The notes: generated by a model not told the origin, from the letters alone. 64,000 nucleotides of DNA from Arthrobacter luteolus NBRC 107841 (GCF_001552075.1 NZ_BCQM01000002.1:310001-374000); one strand, 5' to 3'; shown: positions 8,430-19,088, counted from the first letter of the stretch. Translations and numbers: made by a program.

Positions 8430-8768
8430 TCAGAGCCCGGGGATATCGCGCCACGCGCGCGGTTGTCCCCGCAGGCGCCGGCGTTCCACCCGGCGTTCGC
8501 GCCGGGCATCCTTCCGCTGTGCCTTGCCCTCTTCATACCGGCGGCGTGCTGCCTCCGGGTCCTCGAAGATGGCCGGCCCGCGGGTGCCTGCTTCCTCCGG
8601 TGCTGCCGGAGTTGGGGCGGGCGTGAAAGACAGCCGGGATCCGGCAGCCTGGACTTCGCTGAGCACTGCCATGAACCGGCGGAAGATCCGGTAGCCGATC
8701 AGGGCATAGAAGAGCAGGGCCACCGCTGTGAGGGCAACCCATATCAATATCCACGACCACCAAGGCAT
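8430..8768 (-). CDS. Small membrane protein of unknown function
   Basis: A 112-residue product with one N-terminal transmembrane helix (WSWILIWVALTAVALLFYALIGY, residues 4-26), an FRRFMAVLSEVQ amphipathic stretch, and a highly basic C-terminal half (ARRRYEEGKAQRKDARRERR). I do not recognise a named family. It sits between pafBC and tatA on the same strand, 32 bp upstream of the tatA start. Location and topology would be consistent with an accessory membrane protein, but no function is supported. Confidence 0.75.
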   Translation of the reverse strand: MPWWSWILIWVALTAVALLFYALIGYRIFRRFMAVLSEVQAAGSRLSFTPAPTPAAPEEAGTRGPAIFEDPEAARRRYEEGKAQRKDARRERRVERRRLRGQPRAWRDIPGL

Positions 8769-8842
8769 GGTTCCAGCATAGATGAGGTAAGCAAGGCTGC
8801 GTTGCCGGTACTGCTTGCCGCTGTCGAGGTTTCACCGGCTGT

Positions 8843-10840
8843 TCATTCGTAGTTTCCGAGGGCCGCCGTGAGCCAGGCCGTGGTCCGGGCGCGCAGTTCG
8901 GGCGGCTCTGTCACTGCTCCTGCACCGCCCAGGCGGGCGATGAAACCGGGAATCCAGCCGGTTGACGGAGTCCGCAGGACCACCGCCTGTCCCCCGTCGG
9001 GCAGGGCGCTGCGCAGTTCAGCGTGGTACGCCTCGGCTACCCATGCGGCTTCGGCACTAAGGCGGATTGTGACGGATTCGTCGCTGTCTCCGGGAGTGAA
9101 GAGGCTGGCCGGGAAGTGTGGAGAGGGCTCGGGTACGTCCGCGGTGATCGGGCCGGCGTCTTCCCAGCTCACAATCCGGTCCACCCTGAAGAACCGGGTT
9201 GCCTCAGCCCGGTGGCACCAGGCATCCAGGTACCAGGTGTCGTTTTCGGAGAAGATGCGGCGCGGGTCAATGACCCGTTCAGAGACTTCGTCCCGGCTGG
9301 GAACCACGTAGCGGATCGCGAGCCGTCTGCGGCCCACGCTGCCGCGCAGCTCTTCGAGGATGGCAGGGGCCGAGCCGGCGGGAACGAGAGTGGCCGCGAG
9401 GGTGTTGCCGGCAGCGCCGGCGGTTCCAGCCGCCTCGCTCAGTTTCGCGTGGGCACTGGAAATGGCATCCGGCGGCGCGATGCCCGGCAAGGCGGCCAGC
9501 GTGTCGAGTCCCACGATCAGGGCTGCCGCTTCGTCCATGGCCAGCCGCACCGGCTGGGACAGGTTATCGGCGTTGTCAATGAAGATTTCACCGGTTTCGA
9601 AGTTTACGTCCATCAGGCCATTGGGATAGTAGCGCGGGCCGCTGACGAACAGCAGGTTCAGGTCAGCTGCCAGCTGATCGCGGCTGATGCCGAATTTCCG
9701 GGCCGTTTCATCCATGTCTGCGCCCTGGTTGGCCAGGATGTACGGGACCAGGTCCAGCAGCCGGCTCAGGTGTTCCTGCGCCCCGGAGGCTTTGGCTGGC
9801 CGCGTCCGCGCTGCAGCCGGTGTCCGGTGCTCGGGGACGGGTTCTTCCTGTGCTGCCAGGGCACGTGAGAGCGCGTTGCGGACGGCGCTGCGCAGCTCGG
9901 GGGGATGGATCGCCTCGGCCGCGGGGCCTAGCGCAGCGGTATCCGCAGCCAGGGTGTCAAGGTCGGTGACCGAGAAGCACAGGCGGTCCCGTCCAGCTAC
10001 CGGGGCCGGAAGGCCGGCGGGCAGAGAACCGGAACCGGCTGCGCGAAGCCGCAGTTCAGCGCCCGCACCTGAGCTGACGTCGACGACGGCGGTTTGCGGG
10101 TCGAAGACAGTGTCCAATGACGCCAGGGAAGCGTGAATGTCGAAGCCCGCCGGGACGGTGAATGCTGCCTTACCGGTCTTGACCGGGGTGGTCATCCGGG
10201 AAAGCCGGAAAAACCGCTCTGCCTGGCGGTCCAGGTCCCAGCCCACTACATACCACCGCCCGTAGCGTGAGCCCATTCCCCAGGGCTGAAGGCGCCGGGT
10301 GCTTTCCGCTCCCCCGGACGCACGGTAGCCGAAGCTGATGGGCAGGCCGTCGGAGGCTGCCCGGAACACGGCCGTGAAGTTGGGATCCGTGGTCCGGATT
10401 CCGGGCTGCACGGGACTGGCTGCGGCGTCCTCGGCCAGAACACCGCGGGCGCGCAGTTTGCGCAGCGCCCGCGCGGCAGCGGAACCAAGGGCGGCCTGTT
10501 CCCACATTTGTGCCGCGAGGGCCAGCACCGCGGACTCAGCGGCGGTGAACGCAACCTCCGGCAGGCGGTACTCCTCGCTGCGGATACGGTAGCGCTGTGC
10601 GGAGTTGTCCTGTTCGTAAAGCAGATCGTCGCTGTAGGACTCCACCGGGATGCCCTGCTCACGCAGGAAGGCCTTGTCCCGGTCGAAGAGCTTTTCCCGG
10701 GCTTCCGGGGTAGCTGCCTCGGAATAGAGCTCGATTTCCTCGAAGAGCTCATGCTTGGTGAAGCCCCGCCGGCTGGAGAGCAGGGCTATGACTAGGTTCA
10801 GCAGGCGTTCGGTTCGCTTCTCGGCGGGTTGCGGGCTCAC
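8843..10840 (-). CDS. pafBC: PafBC fusion: dual WYL-domain transcriptional regulator
   Basis: A 665-residue protein made of two tandem winged-HTH plus WYL units: residues 1 to about 330 (PafB-like; starts with RTERLLNLVIALLSSRRGFT) and about 355-665 (PafC-like; HLSRLLDLVPYILANQGADMDETARKFGI). Each half has a WYL-type core (RYGRWYVVGWDLDR; ENDTWYLDAWCHRA) with arginines proposed to sense nucleic acid ligands. PafB and PafC activate the LexA/RecA-independent DNA-damage response in mycobacteria. The single-chain fusion is natural in Arthrobacter. The start is GTG at 10840. It lies downstream of the FKBP genes and, as in mycobacteria, near pafA. Confidence 0.95.
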   Translation of the reverse strand: MSPQPAEKRTERLLNLVIALLSSRRGFTKHELFEEIELYSEAATPEAREKLFDRDKAFLREQGIPVESYSDDLLYEQDNSAQRYRIRSEEYRLPEVAFTAAESAVLALAAQMWEQAALGSAAARALRKLRARGVLAEDAAASPVQPGIRTTDPNFTAVFRAASDGLPISFGYRASGGAESTRRLQPWGMGSRYGRWYVVGWDLDRQAERFFRLSRMTTPVKTGKAAFTVPAGFDIHASLASLDTVFDPQTAVVDVSSGAGAELRLRAAGSGSLPAGLPAPVAGRDRLCFSVTDLDTLAADTAALGPAAEAIHPPELRSAVRNALSRALAAQEEPVPEHRTPAAARTRPAKASGAQEHLSRLLDLVPYILANQGADMDETARKFGISRDQLAADLNLLFVSGPRYYPNGLMDVNFETGEIFIDNADNLSQPVRLAMDEAAALIVGLDTLAALPGIAPPDAISSAHAKLSEAAGTAGAAGNTLAATLVPAGSAPAILEELRGSVGRRRLAIRYVVPSRDEVSERVIDPRRIFSENDTWYLDAWCHRAEATRFFRVDRIVSWEDAGPITADVPEPSPHFPASLFTPGDSDESVTIRLSAEAAWVAEAYHAELRSALPDGGQAVVLRTPSTGWIPGFIARLGGAGAVTEPPELRARTTAWLTAALGNYE

Positions 10841-10874
10841 ACGGCTAATCTACCGCCCGTCCGCGGGCAAATGC

Positions 10875-10921
10875 GCAAAGGGCGGACAGCCAGCGGGTTG
10901 CGCTGGCCGTCCGCCCTTTGC
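10875..10921 (-). terminator. Terminator between FKBP gene and pafBC
   Basis: A 21-bp stem with one mismatch (10875-10895 with 10901-10921) and a 5-nt loop. It lies after the FKBP gene stop and before the pafBC start, and its outer stem is GCAAAGGG/CCCTTTGC. This suggests pafBC has its own promoter. Confidence 0.8.
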
Positions 10922-10938
10922 AGCGGCGGAAGAAACTC

Positions 10939-11334
10939 CTACCGGACGCCGAGCAGGTCAACCACGAAAATCAGCGACTCGCCCGGGGCAATCGCAGATC
11001 CTGCGCCGCGGTCACCGTAGGCGAGGTGGGCGGGGATCTCGAGCCGGCGGCGGCCGCCGACCTTCATGCCGAGCAGGCCCTTGTCCCAGCCCTCGATGAC
11101 CTGGCCGATTCCCACCTTGAAGTCCAGCGGCGCGCCGCGGTTCCAGGAAGCATCGAACTCTTCGCCAGTCGAGAACGCCACACCGACGTAGTGGGTGGAG
11201 ACCATGTCCCCGGCCTTCGCCTCGGCGCCGTCACCGACGGTGATGTCTTCGATGACCAGATCGGTCGGGGCGTCGTGCTCCGGGAAATCGATTTCCGGCT
11301 TCTGACGGTCGTATTCGCGCTTTCCGAATGACAT
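10939..11334 (-). CDS. FKBP-type peptidyl-prolyl cis-trans isomerase (cytoplasmic)
   Basis: A 131-residue single-domain FKBP with the family core: VSTHYVGVAFSTGEEFDASWNRG, FKVGIGQVIEGWDKGLLGMKVGG and LAYGDRGAG...SLIFVVDLL. It catalyses proline isomerisation during folding. There is no signal peptide, so it is cytoplasmic. The ATG at 11334 begins the usual MSFGKREYDRQKPEIDFP lead-in; in-frame codons upstream run into the intergenic region and are not coding. It is preceded on the same strand by a second, lipoprotein FKBP gene 49 bp away. Confidence 0.94.
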   Translation of the reverse strand: MSFGKREYDRQKPEIDFPEHDAPTDLVIEDITVGDGAEAKAGDMVSTHYVGVAFSTGEEFDASWNRGAPLDFKVGIGQVIEGWDKGLLGMKVGGRRRLEIPAHLAYGDRGAGSAIAPGESLIFVVDLLGVR

Positions 11335-11383
11335 GTTGCTCCTTCGTTGTGGGACTGCCTGCAATCTTATCCGGATGAGCCGG

Positions 11384-12265
11384 TTACTTGGCTTCCAGGA
11401 TGTCGACCACGAACACCAGGGTCTCGTTCTGGAGTTCGTTGCCCTCAGCTGCGCCGTAGGCAGTGGCAGGCGGCGCAACAATCAGCACCTGGGATCCGAC
11501 CTTCTTGCCGGCCAGTCCGTCGGTCCAGGCCGAAATAACCTGGTCCAGGCCGAAGGAGGTGGCGCTTCCGCGCTCCCAGCTGGAGTCAAAGACGCTGCCG
11601 TCGGAGTACTTCACGCCGTGGTACTGCACCGTGACTGTGTCATCGGCTTCCACTACGGCGCCGTCGCCGGTTTTGAGTTCCTGGGCCACCAGTTCCGTGG
11701 GTGCTTCACCTTCGGGAATGGTGATGGTCGGCTTGCCGTCCTCAGCGAGGGTAACCGTCGGCAGGCCGTCGACCGGTGCGACGTCGGCGCCCCAGGCACG
11801 GGTGGGGACGTCGCGGGCGTCGGAGAGGGTGAAGACGATGAACTGCGCGGCGGTGCCGGCAGTCTCATTGGCAGGCACGTAGTACGCGAAGTCTGAGCCG
11901 ATGGGCGCACCGACCAGTGCGCTGTACATCTGCTCATTACCCTGCTTCAGGGTGTCGTCCACGGCAATGTCTTCGGCTGTTTCAGCGGTGTAGGTCTCCT
12001 GGCCGGCTTCTCCGCTCTCCGGATCGAGCACCACGAGGCGGACGGAGGCGGTCTGTCCTGCGGTGAGTTCCTCCCCGTCGCCGTCGTTGACCCGCACCAG
12101 GGTGGGCTCGTCAACGCTCAGGGGCGTGTCGAACTCGACGGTCGGCACCGTGTTGTCACCGTTGGAACTGACCTTCACGGAGGACAGGGGCTCGGAACTG
12201 CTGCTGCCGGAGCAGGCGGTGAGCAGCAAAAGGGCGGGCAGGAGCAGAGCTAGTACTTTTCGCAC
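11384..12265 (-). CDS. FKBP-type peptidyl-prolyl isomerase, lipoprotein
   Basis: 293 residues. The N-terminus is a lipoprotein signal peptide (MRKVLALLLPALLLLTAC, lipobox LTAC, Cys18), followed by a Ser-rich linker. A C-terminal FKBP domain (about residues 195-293) has VTVQYHGVKYSDGSVFDSSW and FGLDQVISAWTDGL. The middle region resembles a degenerate second FKBP-like fold. It would act at the outer face of the membrane on exported proteins. The GTG start at 12265 places the signal peptide at the N-terminus, and a GAAAGAAG purine run lies just upstream. It follows pafA on the same strand after a 136-bp gap. Confidence 0.92.
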   Translation of the reverse strand: MRKVLALLLPALLLLTACSGSSSSEPLSSVKVSSNGDNTVPTVEFDTPLSVDEPTLVRVNDGDGEELTAGQTASVRLVVLDPESGEAGQETYTAETAEDIAVDDTLKQGNEQMYSALVGAPIGSDFAYYVPANETAGTAAQFIVFTLSDARDVPTRAWGADVAPVDGLPTVTLAEDGKPTITIPEGEAPTELVAQELKTGDGAVVEADDTVTVQYHGVKYSDGSVFDSSWERGSATSFGLDQVISAWTDGLAGKKVGSQVLIVAPPATAYGAAEGNELQNETLVFVVDILEAK

Positions 12266-12401
12266 CGTACTTCTTTCAGTGGTGGGCAATGACACGGCCG
12301 CCGGGAACTGCACGGCCGGAAGCCCGGCCAGCCCCAGGGCAGCAAGACCCACCCTAACGCGTGGACCTGAAAGGAGCCTAGATCAGCTGCCCTCCGCAGC
12401 C

Positions 12402-13763
12402 CTACAACGTGGAGAGCAGGGCTTCGACCCGCTCATCGACGGCAGCGAATGGGTCTTTGCACAGCACGGTCTGCTGGGCCCGGTCATTGAGTTTGAGATG
12501 GACCCAGTCCACGGTGAAATCCCGGTTCGCGGCTTTGGCCCGCCGGACAAAGTCCCCGCGCAGCTTGGCCCGGGTGCTCTGCGGCGGCACATCCACGGCT
12601 TCCTTGATCTCCCGGTCATCGACCACCCGTGCCGTTTCACCCCGGGACTGCAGGAGATAGAACAGTCCCCGCCGCCGCGAGATGTCATGGTAGGTGAGGT
12701 CGATCTGGGCGAGACGGGGAGAGGCCATGTCCAGGCCGGCCCGTTCCGCATAACGGTCCACGAGCTTCTTTTTGATGGCCCAGTCGATCTCCGTATCGAT
12801 CCCGGAGGTGTCGCCCGATTCCACGGCTTCCAGGGTCCGCTGCCACAGGTCGAGGACCCGCGGAACATGCCGGTTGTGGGCGCCGTTCGTGTTCACGAAC
12901 TCCTGTGCCCGCTCCAGATAAATGTGCTGGAGCTCAAGGGCAGTCATGGTGGAGCCGTTGGCCAGCTTCAGGGGGGCGGAGCCGGTGAGGTCGTGGGAGA
13001 TTTCCCGGATGCTGCGGATCGGATTCTCCAGCCGGAGGTCGCGCATGATCACCCCGGCTTCGATCATCCGCAGCATCAGATCCACGGAACCAACCTTGAG
13101 CATGGAGGTGGTCTCGGACATGTTGGAGTCTCCGGCGATGACATGGAGCCGCCGGTAATGTTCAGCGTCCGCGTGCGGCTCGTCACGGGTATTAATGATG
13201 GGCCGGGACCGGGTGGTGGCTGAGGAGACGCCTTCCCAGATATGGTCGGCCCGCTGTGAGAAGGCAAACAGGGCACCGGACTGGGTGCGCAGGACCTTGC
13301 CCGCACCGACGAGCAGCTGCCGGGTGACCAGGAAGGGAATCAGAATGTCTGCCAGCCGGGAAAACTCCAGCCGCCTCGGGATCAGATAATTTTCGTGGCT
13401 GCCGTAGGAGTTCCCTGCCGAGTCGGTGTTGTTCTTGAACAGGTAGACGCTGCCGTTGAAGCCCTCAGCCTTGAGCCGCTCTTCCGCCTCCTCCACCAGG
13501 TCTTCCAGGATGAGTTCTCCGGCCCGGTCATGGGCAATGAGCTGGGCCAGGTCGTCACATTCCGCAGTGGCGTACTCCGGATGGGAGCCCACGTCCAGAT
13601 ACAGGCGTGAGCCGTTGGTGAGGAAAACGTTGGAGGACCTTCCCCAGCTCACAACCTTGCGGAAGAGATACCGGGCCACTTCCTCCGGGGAAAGGGGGCG
13701 CGAATCGGGTCCCGAGTAGGCGATCCCGAACTCTGTTTCGATCCCGTAGATCCTGCGGTCCAT
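12402..13763 (-). CDS. pafA: Pup--protein ligase PafA
   Basis: 453 residues, matching the usual length of about 452. Signatures include [10 protein letters not shown] at the N-terminus (ATP/Mg-binding glutamates), [42 protein letters not shown] and [13 protein letters not shown]. PafA is a glutamine-synthetase-like carboxylate-amine ligase that joins the C-terminal glutamate of Pup to lysines of target proteins. The ATG overlaps the prcA stop by one base (TGATG), so it is translationally coupled as the last gene of the pup-prcB-prcA-pafA run. Confidence 0.97.
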   Translation of the reverse strand: MDRRIYGIETEFGIAYSGPDSRPLSPEEVARYLFRKVVSWGRSSNVFLTNGSRLYLDVGSHPEYATAECDDLAQLIAHDRAGELILEDLVEEAEERLKAEGFNGSVYLFKNNTDSAGNSYGSHENYLIPRRLEFSRLADILIPFLVTRQLLVGAGKVLRTQSGALFAFSQRADHIWEGVSSATTRSRPIINTRDEPHADAEHYRRLHVIAGDSNMSETTSMLKVGSVDLMLRMIEAGVIMRDLRLENPIRSIREISHDLTGSAPLKLANGSTMTALELQHIYLERAQEFVNTNGAHNRHVPRVLDLWQRTLEAVESGDTSGIDTEIDWAIKKKLVDRYAERAGLDMASPRLAQIDLTYHDISRRRGLFYLLQSRGETARVVDDREIKEAVDVPPQSTRAKLRGDFVRRAKAANRDFTVDWVHLKLNDRAQQTVLCKDPFAAVDERVEALLSTL

Positions 13764-14524
13764 CAGTCTCCCTCCGCGCTGGCCAGGAAACGGTCCAGCT
13801 CCACCGTGCCGATCCGGCGGAAAGCCCGGACGCTTCCCCGGGCAGACTGCGGATCGCGGTCCAGTACGGCCACTTCCAGCAGACTGGCCCCGAGGAGCTC
13901 AGCGCTCTGGCCGGTGCCGGCGGATTCACCGTTGGTGGTTGTTTCCGGGGCCTGCCGCGTCGAGGAGAGTGCCCTGACCGCCACCAGGATGGCCTCGCTG
14001 AACGATGTATCCGGCGACCACGAACGGGCAAGCGAATCGTTGACGATGTCAGCCTGGCCGCCCATCACCACATAGTTGCTTTCATCGGCGATGGACCCGT
14101 CGAAGGTCAGCCGGTACAGGTGGTCGCTGTACGGGTCGGCGCCCACTTCGGCGACGGCCAGCTCCACCTCGAAGGGTTTCCCCTCCGTGGTGAATACCGA
14201 GCCCAGGCTCTGCGCGTAAACGCTGGCCAGTCCCCTGGCTGAGACGTCCTCCCGGGCGTAGGAATACCCGCGGACGTCGGCATACCGGACACCGGCCTGC
14301 CGGAGGCTTTCGAACTCGTTGTACTTGCCCACCGCGGCAAACCCGATGCGGTCGTAGATCTCGCCAAGTTTGTACAGTGAGGGCGACGGGTTCTCTGCCA
14401 CCAGGGCGATACCGTCGCGGCAGGTCAGGACCACCACGGAGCGGCCCCGTGCGATTCCTTTCCGGGCAAAGTCAGCCCGGTCCTTCATAAGCTGTTCGGG
14501 TGATACGTAGAACTGCTGGGTCAT
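13763..14524 (-). CDS. prcA: 20S proteasome alpha subunit PrcA
   Basis: 253 residues with the actinobacterial alpha-subunit N-terminus ([33 protein letters not shown]), which forms the gated antechamber ring, and the conserved [35 protein letters not shown] core. It has no catalytic threonine, as expected. A Thr/Ala/Gly-rich variable loop occurs around residue 195. It stacks on PrcB rings and docks the ARC/Mpa C-terminus. It starts 3 bp after the prcB stop and overlaps pafA by one base. Confidence 0.97.
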   Translation of the reverse strand: MTQQFYVSPEQLMKDRADFARKGIARGRSVVVLTCRDGIALVAENPSPSLYKLGEIYDRIGFAAVGKYNEFESLRQAGVRYADVRGYSYAREDVSARGLASVYAQSLGSVFTTEGKPFEVELAVAEVGADPYSDHLYRLTFDGSIADESNYVVMGGQADIVNDSLARSWSPDTSFSEAILVAVRALSSTRQAPETTTNGESAGTGQSAELLGASLLEVAVLDRDPQSARGSVRAFRRIGTVELDRFLASAEGD

Positions 14525-14527
14525 GTC

Positions 14528-15352
14528 CTACGCCTCCAGTCCGGCGGCACTGCGGCGGCTTACGAGCTCCTGGGCGAGCTGGTGCAGCTCACGTTCGGGG
14601 ATTTCCCGCATTCCGGCGGAGTTAACCACGTAGACCACCGGCCACAGCTGGCGGACCAGGTCCGGACCGCCCGTGGCGGAGTCGTCGTCGGCGGCGTCGT
14701 AAAGGGACTCGACGGCAACCTGCACGGCTTCATCCTCGTCCAGCCCGGGACGCCACAGCTTCTTCAGCGCCCCGCGTGCGAAGACGGAGCCGGAGCCGAC
14801 GCTGTGGTGTTCGTACTCTTCGTACCGGCCGCCGGTGACGTCGAAAGAAAACAGCCTGCCCACGTGCTTCTCGGTGTCGTAGCCGGCAAACAGCGGGATG
14901 ACGGCGAGGCCCTGGAGGGCCAGCGGAAGGTTCTGCCGCACCATGGCGGCCAGCCGGTTGGACTTGCCGTCCAGGCTCATTGCCGTGCCTTCGATTTTCT
15001 CGTAGTGCTCAAGCTCAACCTGGAAGAGCCGGATCATGTCCAGGGCCAGTCCGGCTGTCCCGGCGATGCCGAGCACCGAGTAGCTGTCGGCCGGGAAAAC
15101 CTTGCGGATATGGCGGCTGGCGATGATGTTGCCCATGGTCGCCCGCCGGTCACCGGCCACAAGGACGCCCCCGGCATAGGTGAGGGAGACGATGGTGGTC
15201 GCCTGCGGTGCGGCCGCGCCCGCCGATCCTGCCGGTGCCGATCCGAGGCTGCGGGCCGAGGGCAGCAGCTCCGGATAATGACGGCCAAGGTGCTCGGTGA
15301 AGGACGAGCCCGCTGCCGCGGCGACGGCCTGGGCAGGATCTGAGTGCGTCAT
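14528..15352 (-). CDS. prcB: 20S proteasome beta subunit PrcB
   Basis: 274 residues with a propeptide of about 51 residues, then the mature N-terminus TTIVSL whose first threonine (Thr52) is the catalytic nucleophile. [12 protein letters not shown] and the IGGxAG-like [25 protein letters not shown] follow. The residue before the cleavage site is Ala51, where M. tuberculosis PrcB has glycine. It forms the proteolytic inner rings. It is three bases downstream of pup and three upstream of prcA, so a tight operon. Confidence 0.97.
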   Translation of the reverse strand: MTHSDPAQAVAAAAGSSFTEHLGRHYPELLPSARSLGSAPAGSAGAAAPQATTIVSLTYAGGVLVAGDRRATMGNIIASRHIRKVFPADSYSVLGIAGTAGLALDMIRLFQVELEHYEKIEGTAMSLDGKSNRLAAMVRQNLPLALQGLAVIPLFAGYDTEKHVGRLFSFDVTGGRYEEYEHHSVGSGSVFARGALKKLWRPGLDEDEAVQVAVESLYDAADDDSATGGPDLVRQLWPVVYVVNSAGMREIPERELHQLAQELVSRRSAAGLEA

Positions 15353-15355
15353 CCG

Positions 15356-15565
15356 CTACTGACCGCCCTTCTGGATGAAACCCCTCACGAACTCTTCGGC
15401 GTTGTTTTCCAGCACACCGTCAATCTCGTCCAGGAGGTCGTCCACGCCTTCGGTCTGCGCCGTGGACTGCTCCGTGGGTTCTGCGGCAGGCGGCGGAGTA
15501 ACCTCGTCGGTTTCTTCGACTTCCTGCGGACGTGATCCTGTGTTCCTGCGATCCTGGGTTGCCAT
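15356..15565 (-). CDS. pup: Prokaryotic ubiquitin-like protein Pup
   Basis: A 69-residue acidic, Pro/Thr/Glu-rich, mostly disordered protein with the helix region DDLLDEIDGVLENNAEEFVRGF that binds the ARC/Mpa coiled coil, ending in Gly-Gly-Gln. The terminal glutamine means it must be deamidated to glutamate by Dop before PafA can ligate it. The ATG at 15565 has a good GAAAGGG site 8 nt upstream. It lies between dop and prcB. Confidence 0.97.
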   Translation of the reverse strand: MATQDRRNTGSRPQEVEETDEVTPPPAAEPTEQSTAQTEGVDDLLDEIDGVLENNAEEFVRGFIQKGGQ

Positions 15566-15604
15566 GCTGCTGCCCTTTCTTGCTGAGCGGATGTGCCCTA
15601 CGTC

Positions 15605-17215
15605 CTATGGTGCCACGGTAGGTTCCGGACCGGTCAGCAGCCGGGTCACAAAATCCTCCGCATCTGCAGAAACGTCAAAAAGTTCCCCGGTGAGCTCTTT
15701 CGTTCCGCGCAGCGGTTCGCGGGTGGGGACCCGCTGCAGGCGGCGCCTGGAGGGCAGTTCGAAGATGATTGAATCCCAGCTCGCACCGATCACCTCGTCC
15801 GGGAACCGGGTGACGCACCGGCCCCGGAAGTAGGCGCGGGTGTCTTCCGGGGGGTGGGTTACCGCCGCGGCGATTTCCTCATCCGTCAGGATCCGTTCCA
15901 TCTGGCCGCGGGCCGCCAGCCGGTAGTACAGCCCTTTCTCCGGGCGCATATCCGAGTACTGCAGGTCGATCAGGTTCAGGCGGGCATCATCCCAGGCCAG
16001 TCCGTCGCGGTCGCGGTAGGCCTGCAGCAGTTTCAGCTTGGCTACCCAGTCCACCTGCGCAGCGGCGGCCATCGGGTCCCGTTTCAGGGTTCCCACCACC
16101 GAGGTCCAGCGGTTCAGCAGATCCTCGGTGGCCTCATCCGCTCCCCCGCGGCCCCGGGCGTGCCCGGCGGCGGCTTCCAGGTAGATTTCCTGCAGGTCGA
16201 GTCCGGTGACCATCCTGCCGTCCTTCAGCTCCACCAGCTGGGACAGCGTGGGATCGTGGCTGATGGCCTGAAGCGCCCCGACGGGATCGCGCAGCTCCAG
16301 CACCGGGGCGGTTCCGTCCTCGATCATCGAAAGGACGGCCGACGCCGTGCCCAGCTTCAGGAGCGCCGAAACCTCGCTCAGGTTGGCGTCGCCGATGATC
16401 ACGTGCAGGCGGCGGTACTTCTCCGCGACGGCGTGCGGTTCGTCGCGGGTGTTGATGATGGGCCGGCGGATGGTGGTTTCCAGGCCCACCTCGGTTTCGA
16501 AAAAGTCCGCGCGCTGGCTCAGCTGGTAGCCCTGCCGCTGGTTGCTGGTTCCGATGCCCACCCGCCCGGAGCCGCAGATCACCTGGCGGGAGACAAAAAA
16601 CGGCAGCAGTCCGGCGACCAGGCGGGTAAACGGCACGCTGCGCGGCACCAGGTAGTTTTCATGCGCGCCGTAGGAGACACCCTTGTTATCGGTGTTGTTC
16701 TTGTAGAGGTGGACCGGAGCGAAGCCCGGGGTCGAGGCAATGTGGCGCATCGCTGCCAGTACGACGGCGTCGCCCGCCTTGTCCCACAGCACCGCGTCCC
16801 GCGGATTGGTGACTTCGGGTGAGGAATACTCGGGATGCGCATGGTCGACATAGAGGCGCGCCCCGTTGCCCAGGACCATGTTCATCAGCACCGCATTGTC
16901 CTCGGTGTCGCCGTACAGGGCCGACGGTCCCCCGCCCTCCATGGCAATCTGTTCCGCGTCCATGACCGGAGGCGAATCGGTGAGCTGCGAGGGGTCTGCG
17001 GCGGTCCGCGGAACCGTATAGCCGCGGGCATCGTTCAGGGGCGCCTCGTCCGTGTAATCCCAGCGGGTTCCGGTGAGGTTTCCCATTCCGGAGCGCACCG
17101 TCGCAGCGTAGGCGTTGACGATCTGGCTGGAGAGGACGGTGGCGTTGGCGCTCGGCAGAGCGGGTGCGAGTACGCCGTACTCCGTCTCCGTCCCCATCAC
17201 CCTGCGGACCGTCAC
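15605..17215 (-). CDS. dop: Pup deamidase/depupylase Dop
   Basis: 536 residues, paralogous to PafA and longer, as Dop usually is. It has [13 protein letters not shown] at the N-terminus, [43 protein letters not shown] and [20 protein letters not shown]. It hydrolyses the side-chain amide of the Pup C-terminal glutamine and removes Pup from substrates. The GTG start at 17215 overlaps the arc stop by four bases (GTGA), and the gap to pup is 39 bp. Confidence 0.96.
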   Translation of the reverse strand: MTVRRVMGTETEYGVLAPALPSANATVLSSQIVNAYAATVRSGMGNLTGTRWDYTDEAPLNDARGYTVPRTAADPSQLTDSPPVMDAEQIAMEGGGPSALYGDTEDNAVLMNMVLGNGARLYVDHAHPEYSSPEVTNPRDAVLWDKAGDAVVLAAMRHIASTPGFAPVHLYKNNTDNKGVSYGAHENYLVPRSVPFTRLVAGLLPFFVSRQVICGSGRVGIGTSNQRQGYQLSQRADFFETEVGLETTIRRPIINTRDEPHAVAEKYRRLHVIIGDANLSEVSALLKLGTASAVLSMIEDGTAPVLELRDPVGALQAISHDPTLSQLVELKDGRMVTGLDLQEIYLEAAAGHARGRGGADEATEDLLNRWTSVVGTLKRDPMAAAAQVDWVAKLKLLQAYRDRDGLAWDDARLNLIDLQYSDMRPEKGLYYRLAARGQMERILTDEEIAAAVTHPPEDTRAYFRGRCVTRFPDEVIGASWDSIIFELPSRRRLQRVPTREPLRGTKELTGELFDVSADAEDFVTRLLTGPEPTVAP

Positions 17216-18975
17216 AGATACTGTCCCGGATTGGCTGTCGTTTCGATGGTCCGGCCGGGTTCCTGGCCCGCCTTGCCCTGGATGATTGTCCGGATGTAGG
17301 TGATGCGTTCGCCCTTTTTGCCGGAGATGCGTGCCCAGTCATCAGGATTGGTGGTGTTGGGCATATCCTCGTGCTCGCGGAACTCGTCCACGACGGCGCG
17401 CATCAGGTGCTCGATGCGCAGCCCGCGCTGGCGCAGCGTCAGGAAATCCTTGATGGCGTACTTCTTCGCCCGGTCCACGACGTTCTGGATCACGGCTCCG
17501 GAGTTGAAGTCCTTGAAGTAGAGCATTTCCGTGTCCCCGTTGGCATAGGTCACTTCCAGGTACTCGTTGGACTTGTCCTCCGCGTACATCTTCTCCACCG
17601 TCCGGCGGATCATCTCGCGGACCGTGGCCACCGGATCGTAGCCGTGCTCGGCCAGGTCATCCCGGTGCAGCGGAAGGTCAGGCGTGAGGTACTTGGCGAA
17701 AATCTCCCCCGCCCCTTCGGAATCGGGGCGCATGATCTTGATCTTCACATCCAGCCGGCCGGGGCGCAGGATCGCCGGATCGATCATGTCCTCACGGTTC
17801 GAGGCGCCGATCACGATCACGTTTTCCAGTTTTTCCACGCCGTCGATCTCGCTGAGCAGCTGCGGCACAATCGTGGTCTCGACGTCGGAGGAAACCCCGG
17901 TTCCGCGGGTGCGGAACAGCGAGTCCATCTCGTCGAAGAACACCACCACGGGGCTGCCGTCGGACGCCTTCTCACGGGCGCGGGCGAAGATGAGCCGGAT
18001 ATGGCGCTCGGTTTCGCCAACATACTTGTCCAGCAGCTCGGGTCCCTTGATGTTGAGGAAGTAGCTGCGGGTTCCCAGCGTGCCGGTCTGTTCCATCACC
18101 CGGGCTGCCAGCGAATGTGCGACGGCCTTGGCGATCAGGGTCTTTCCGCAGCCGGGAGGGCCGTAGAGCAGAATCCCCTTGGGTGCCTTCAGGCCGTGCT
18201 CACGGTAAAGGTCCGGATGCATAAAGGGCAGTTCGACGGCGTCCCGGATGGCCTCGATCTGCGGACCCAGGCCGCCGATATCGGAGTAGGAAATATCCGG
18301 GACTTCCTCCAGGACCAGATTCTCGACTTCGCTGCGCGGGATTTTCTCCAGGGCGTAGCCGATGCGGGTGTCCACGGTCAGGGCGTCGCCGACCCGGATT
18401 TTCTCCTCGATCAGCGGCCCGTTGAGCCGGACCACGCGCTCGTCGTCGGCCCGGCCCACCACCAGGGCGCGGTCCCCTTCCAGGAGTTCCTGCACGGTAA
18501 AGAGTTCGCCGGCCTTCTCGAAACCAAGCCCGGCCACCACCGTCAGCGATTCATTCAGCAGGACTTCCTGGCCCGGGACAATCTGGCCAAGGTCCAGGAG
18601 CGGGCTCACCGCAACCCGGAGCTTGCGCCCGGACTGGATGATGTCCACGCTTTCCTGGACCGTGGCTGTGGTGCTGACGCCGGGTTCGGGTTCCTGCCGT
18701 CCGTTGACGGCGATGACCGTGCCGAAGCTGAAGGGCGTGGCGCCCTCCTTCTCCAGCGCGTCCTTCAACCGGATGATCTCCGCCTTGGCGGTTTCCAGCA
18801 TTGCCACCAGCCGCGCATTGTTGTGCGTCAGTGCTGCCAGCTGACGGTCCACGTTGCGCAGCTTATCCCGCAGGATGTTGAGCTGCCGGGATTCCGCACC
18901 GGCTGCAGTTCCGTAAGGGGCATCGGTACGCGTACCTTCAACCCCGGCCCCGCTGGTGTTTTCCGCTTCAACCAT
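17212..18975 (-). CDS. arc: Proteasome-associated AAA+ ATPase ARC/Mpa
   Basis: 587 residues: an N-terminal coiled coil (about 25-70) that captures Pup, tandem OB folds (about 75-225), an AAA+ domain with Walker A GPPGCGKT, Walker [12 protein letters not shown] and the sensor/arginine region [12 protein letters not shown], and a C-terminus ending in Gln-Tyr-Leu, the tail that docks into the PrcA ring. It unfolds pupylated proteins and feeds them to PrcAB. I chose the ATG at 18975 (AAGG 10 nt upstream). An in-frame extension of 21 codons upstream has no family similarity. It overlaps dop by 4 bp. Confidence 0.95.
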   Translation of the reverse strand: MVEAENTSGAGVEGTRTDAPYGTAAGAESRQLNILRDKLRNVDRQLAALTHNNARLVAMLETAKAEIIRLKDALEKEGATPFSFGTVIAVNGRQEPEPGVSTTATVQESVDIIQSGRKLRVAVSPLLDLGQIVPGQEVLLNESLTVVAGLGFEKAGELFTVQELLEGDRALVVGRADDERVVRLNGPLIEEKIRVGDALTVDTRIGYALEKIPRSEVENLVLEEVPDISYSDIGGLGPQIEAIRDAVELPFMHPDLYREHGLKAPKGILLYGPPGCGKTLIAKAVAHSLAARVMEQTGTLGTRSYFLNIKGPELLDKYVGETERHIRLIFARAREKASDGSPVVVFFDEMDSLFRTRGTGVSSDVETTIVPQLLSEIDGVEKLENVIVIGASNREDMIDPAILRPGRLDVKIKIMRPDSEGAGEIFAKYLTPDLPLHRDDLAEHGYDPVATVREMIRRTVEKMYAEDKSNEYLEVTYANGDTEMLYFKDFNSGAVIQNVVDRAKKYAIKDFLTLRQRGLRIEHLMRAVVDEFREHEDMPNTTNPDDWARISGKKGERITYIRTIIQGKAGQEPGRTIETTANPGQYL

Positions 18976-19088
18976 TGTCCGACCGCCTTCATCGCTCCAG
19001 GGTCCCCTGGTTTGACGATAACGCAGTGGCGCACGCAATGCACCGTGCCCGGAGTCTTGTGTTTTCCAGCTTTCCGGCTATGGCGGGG

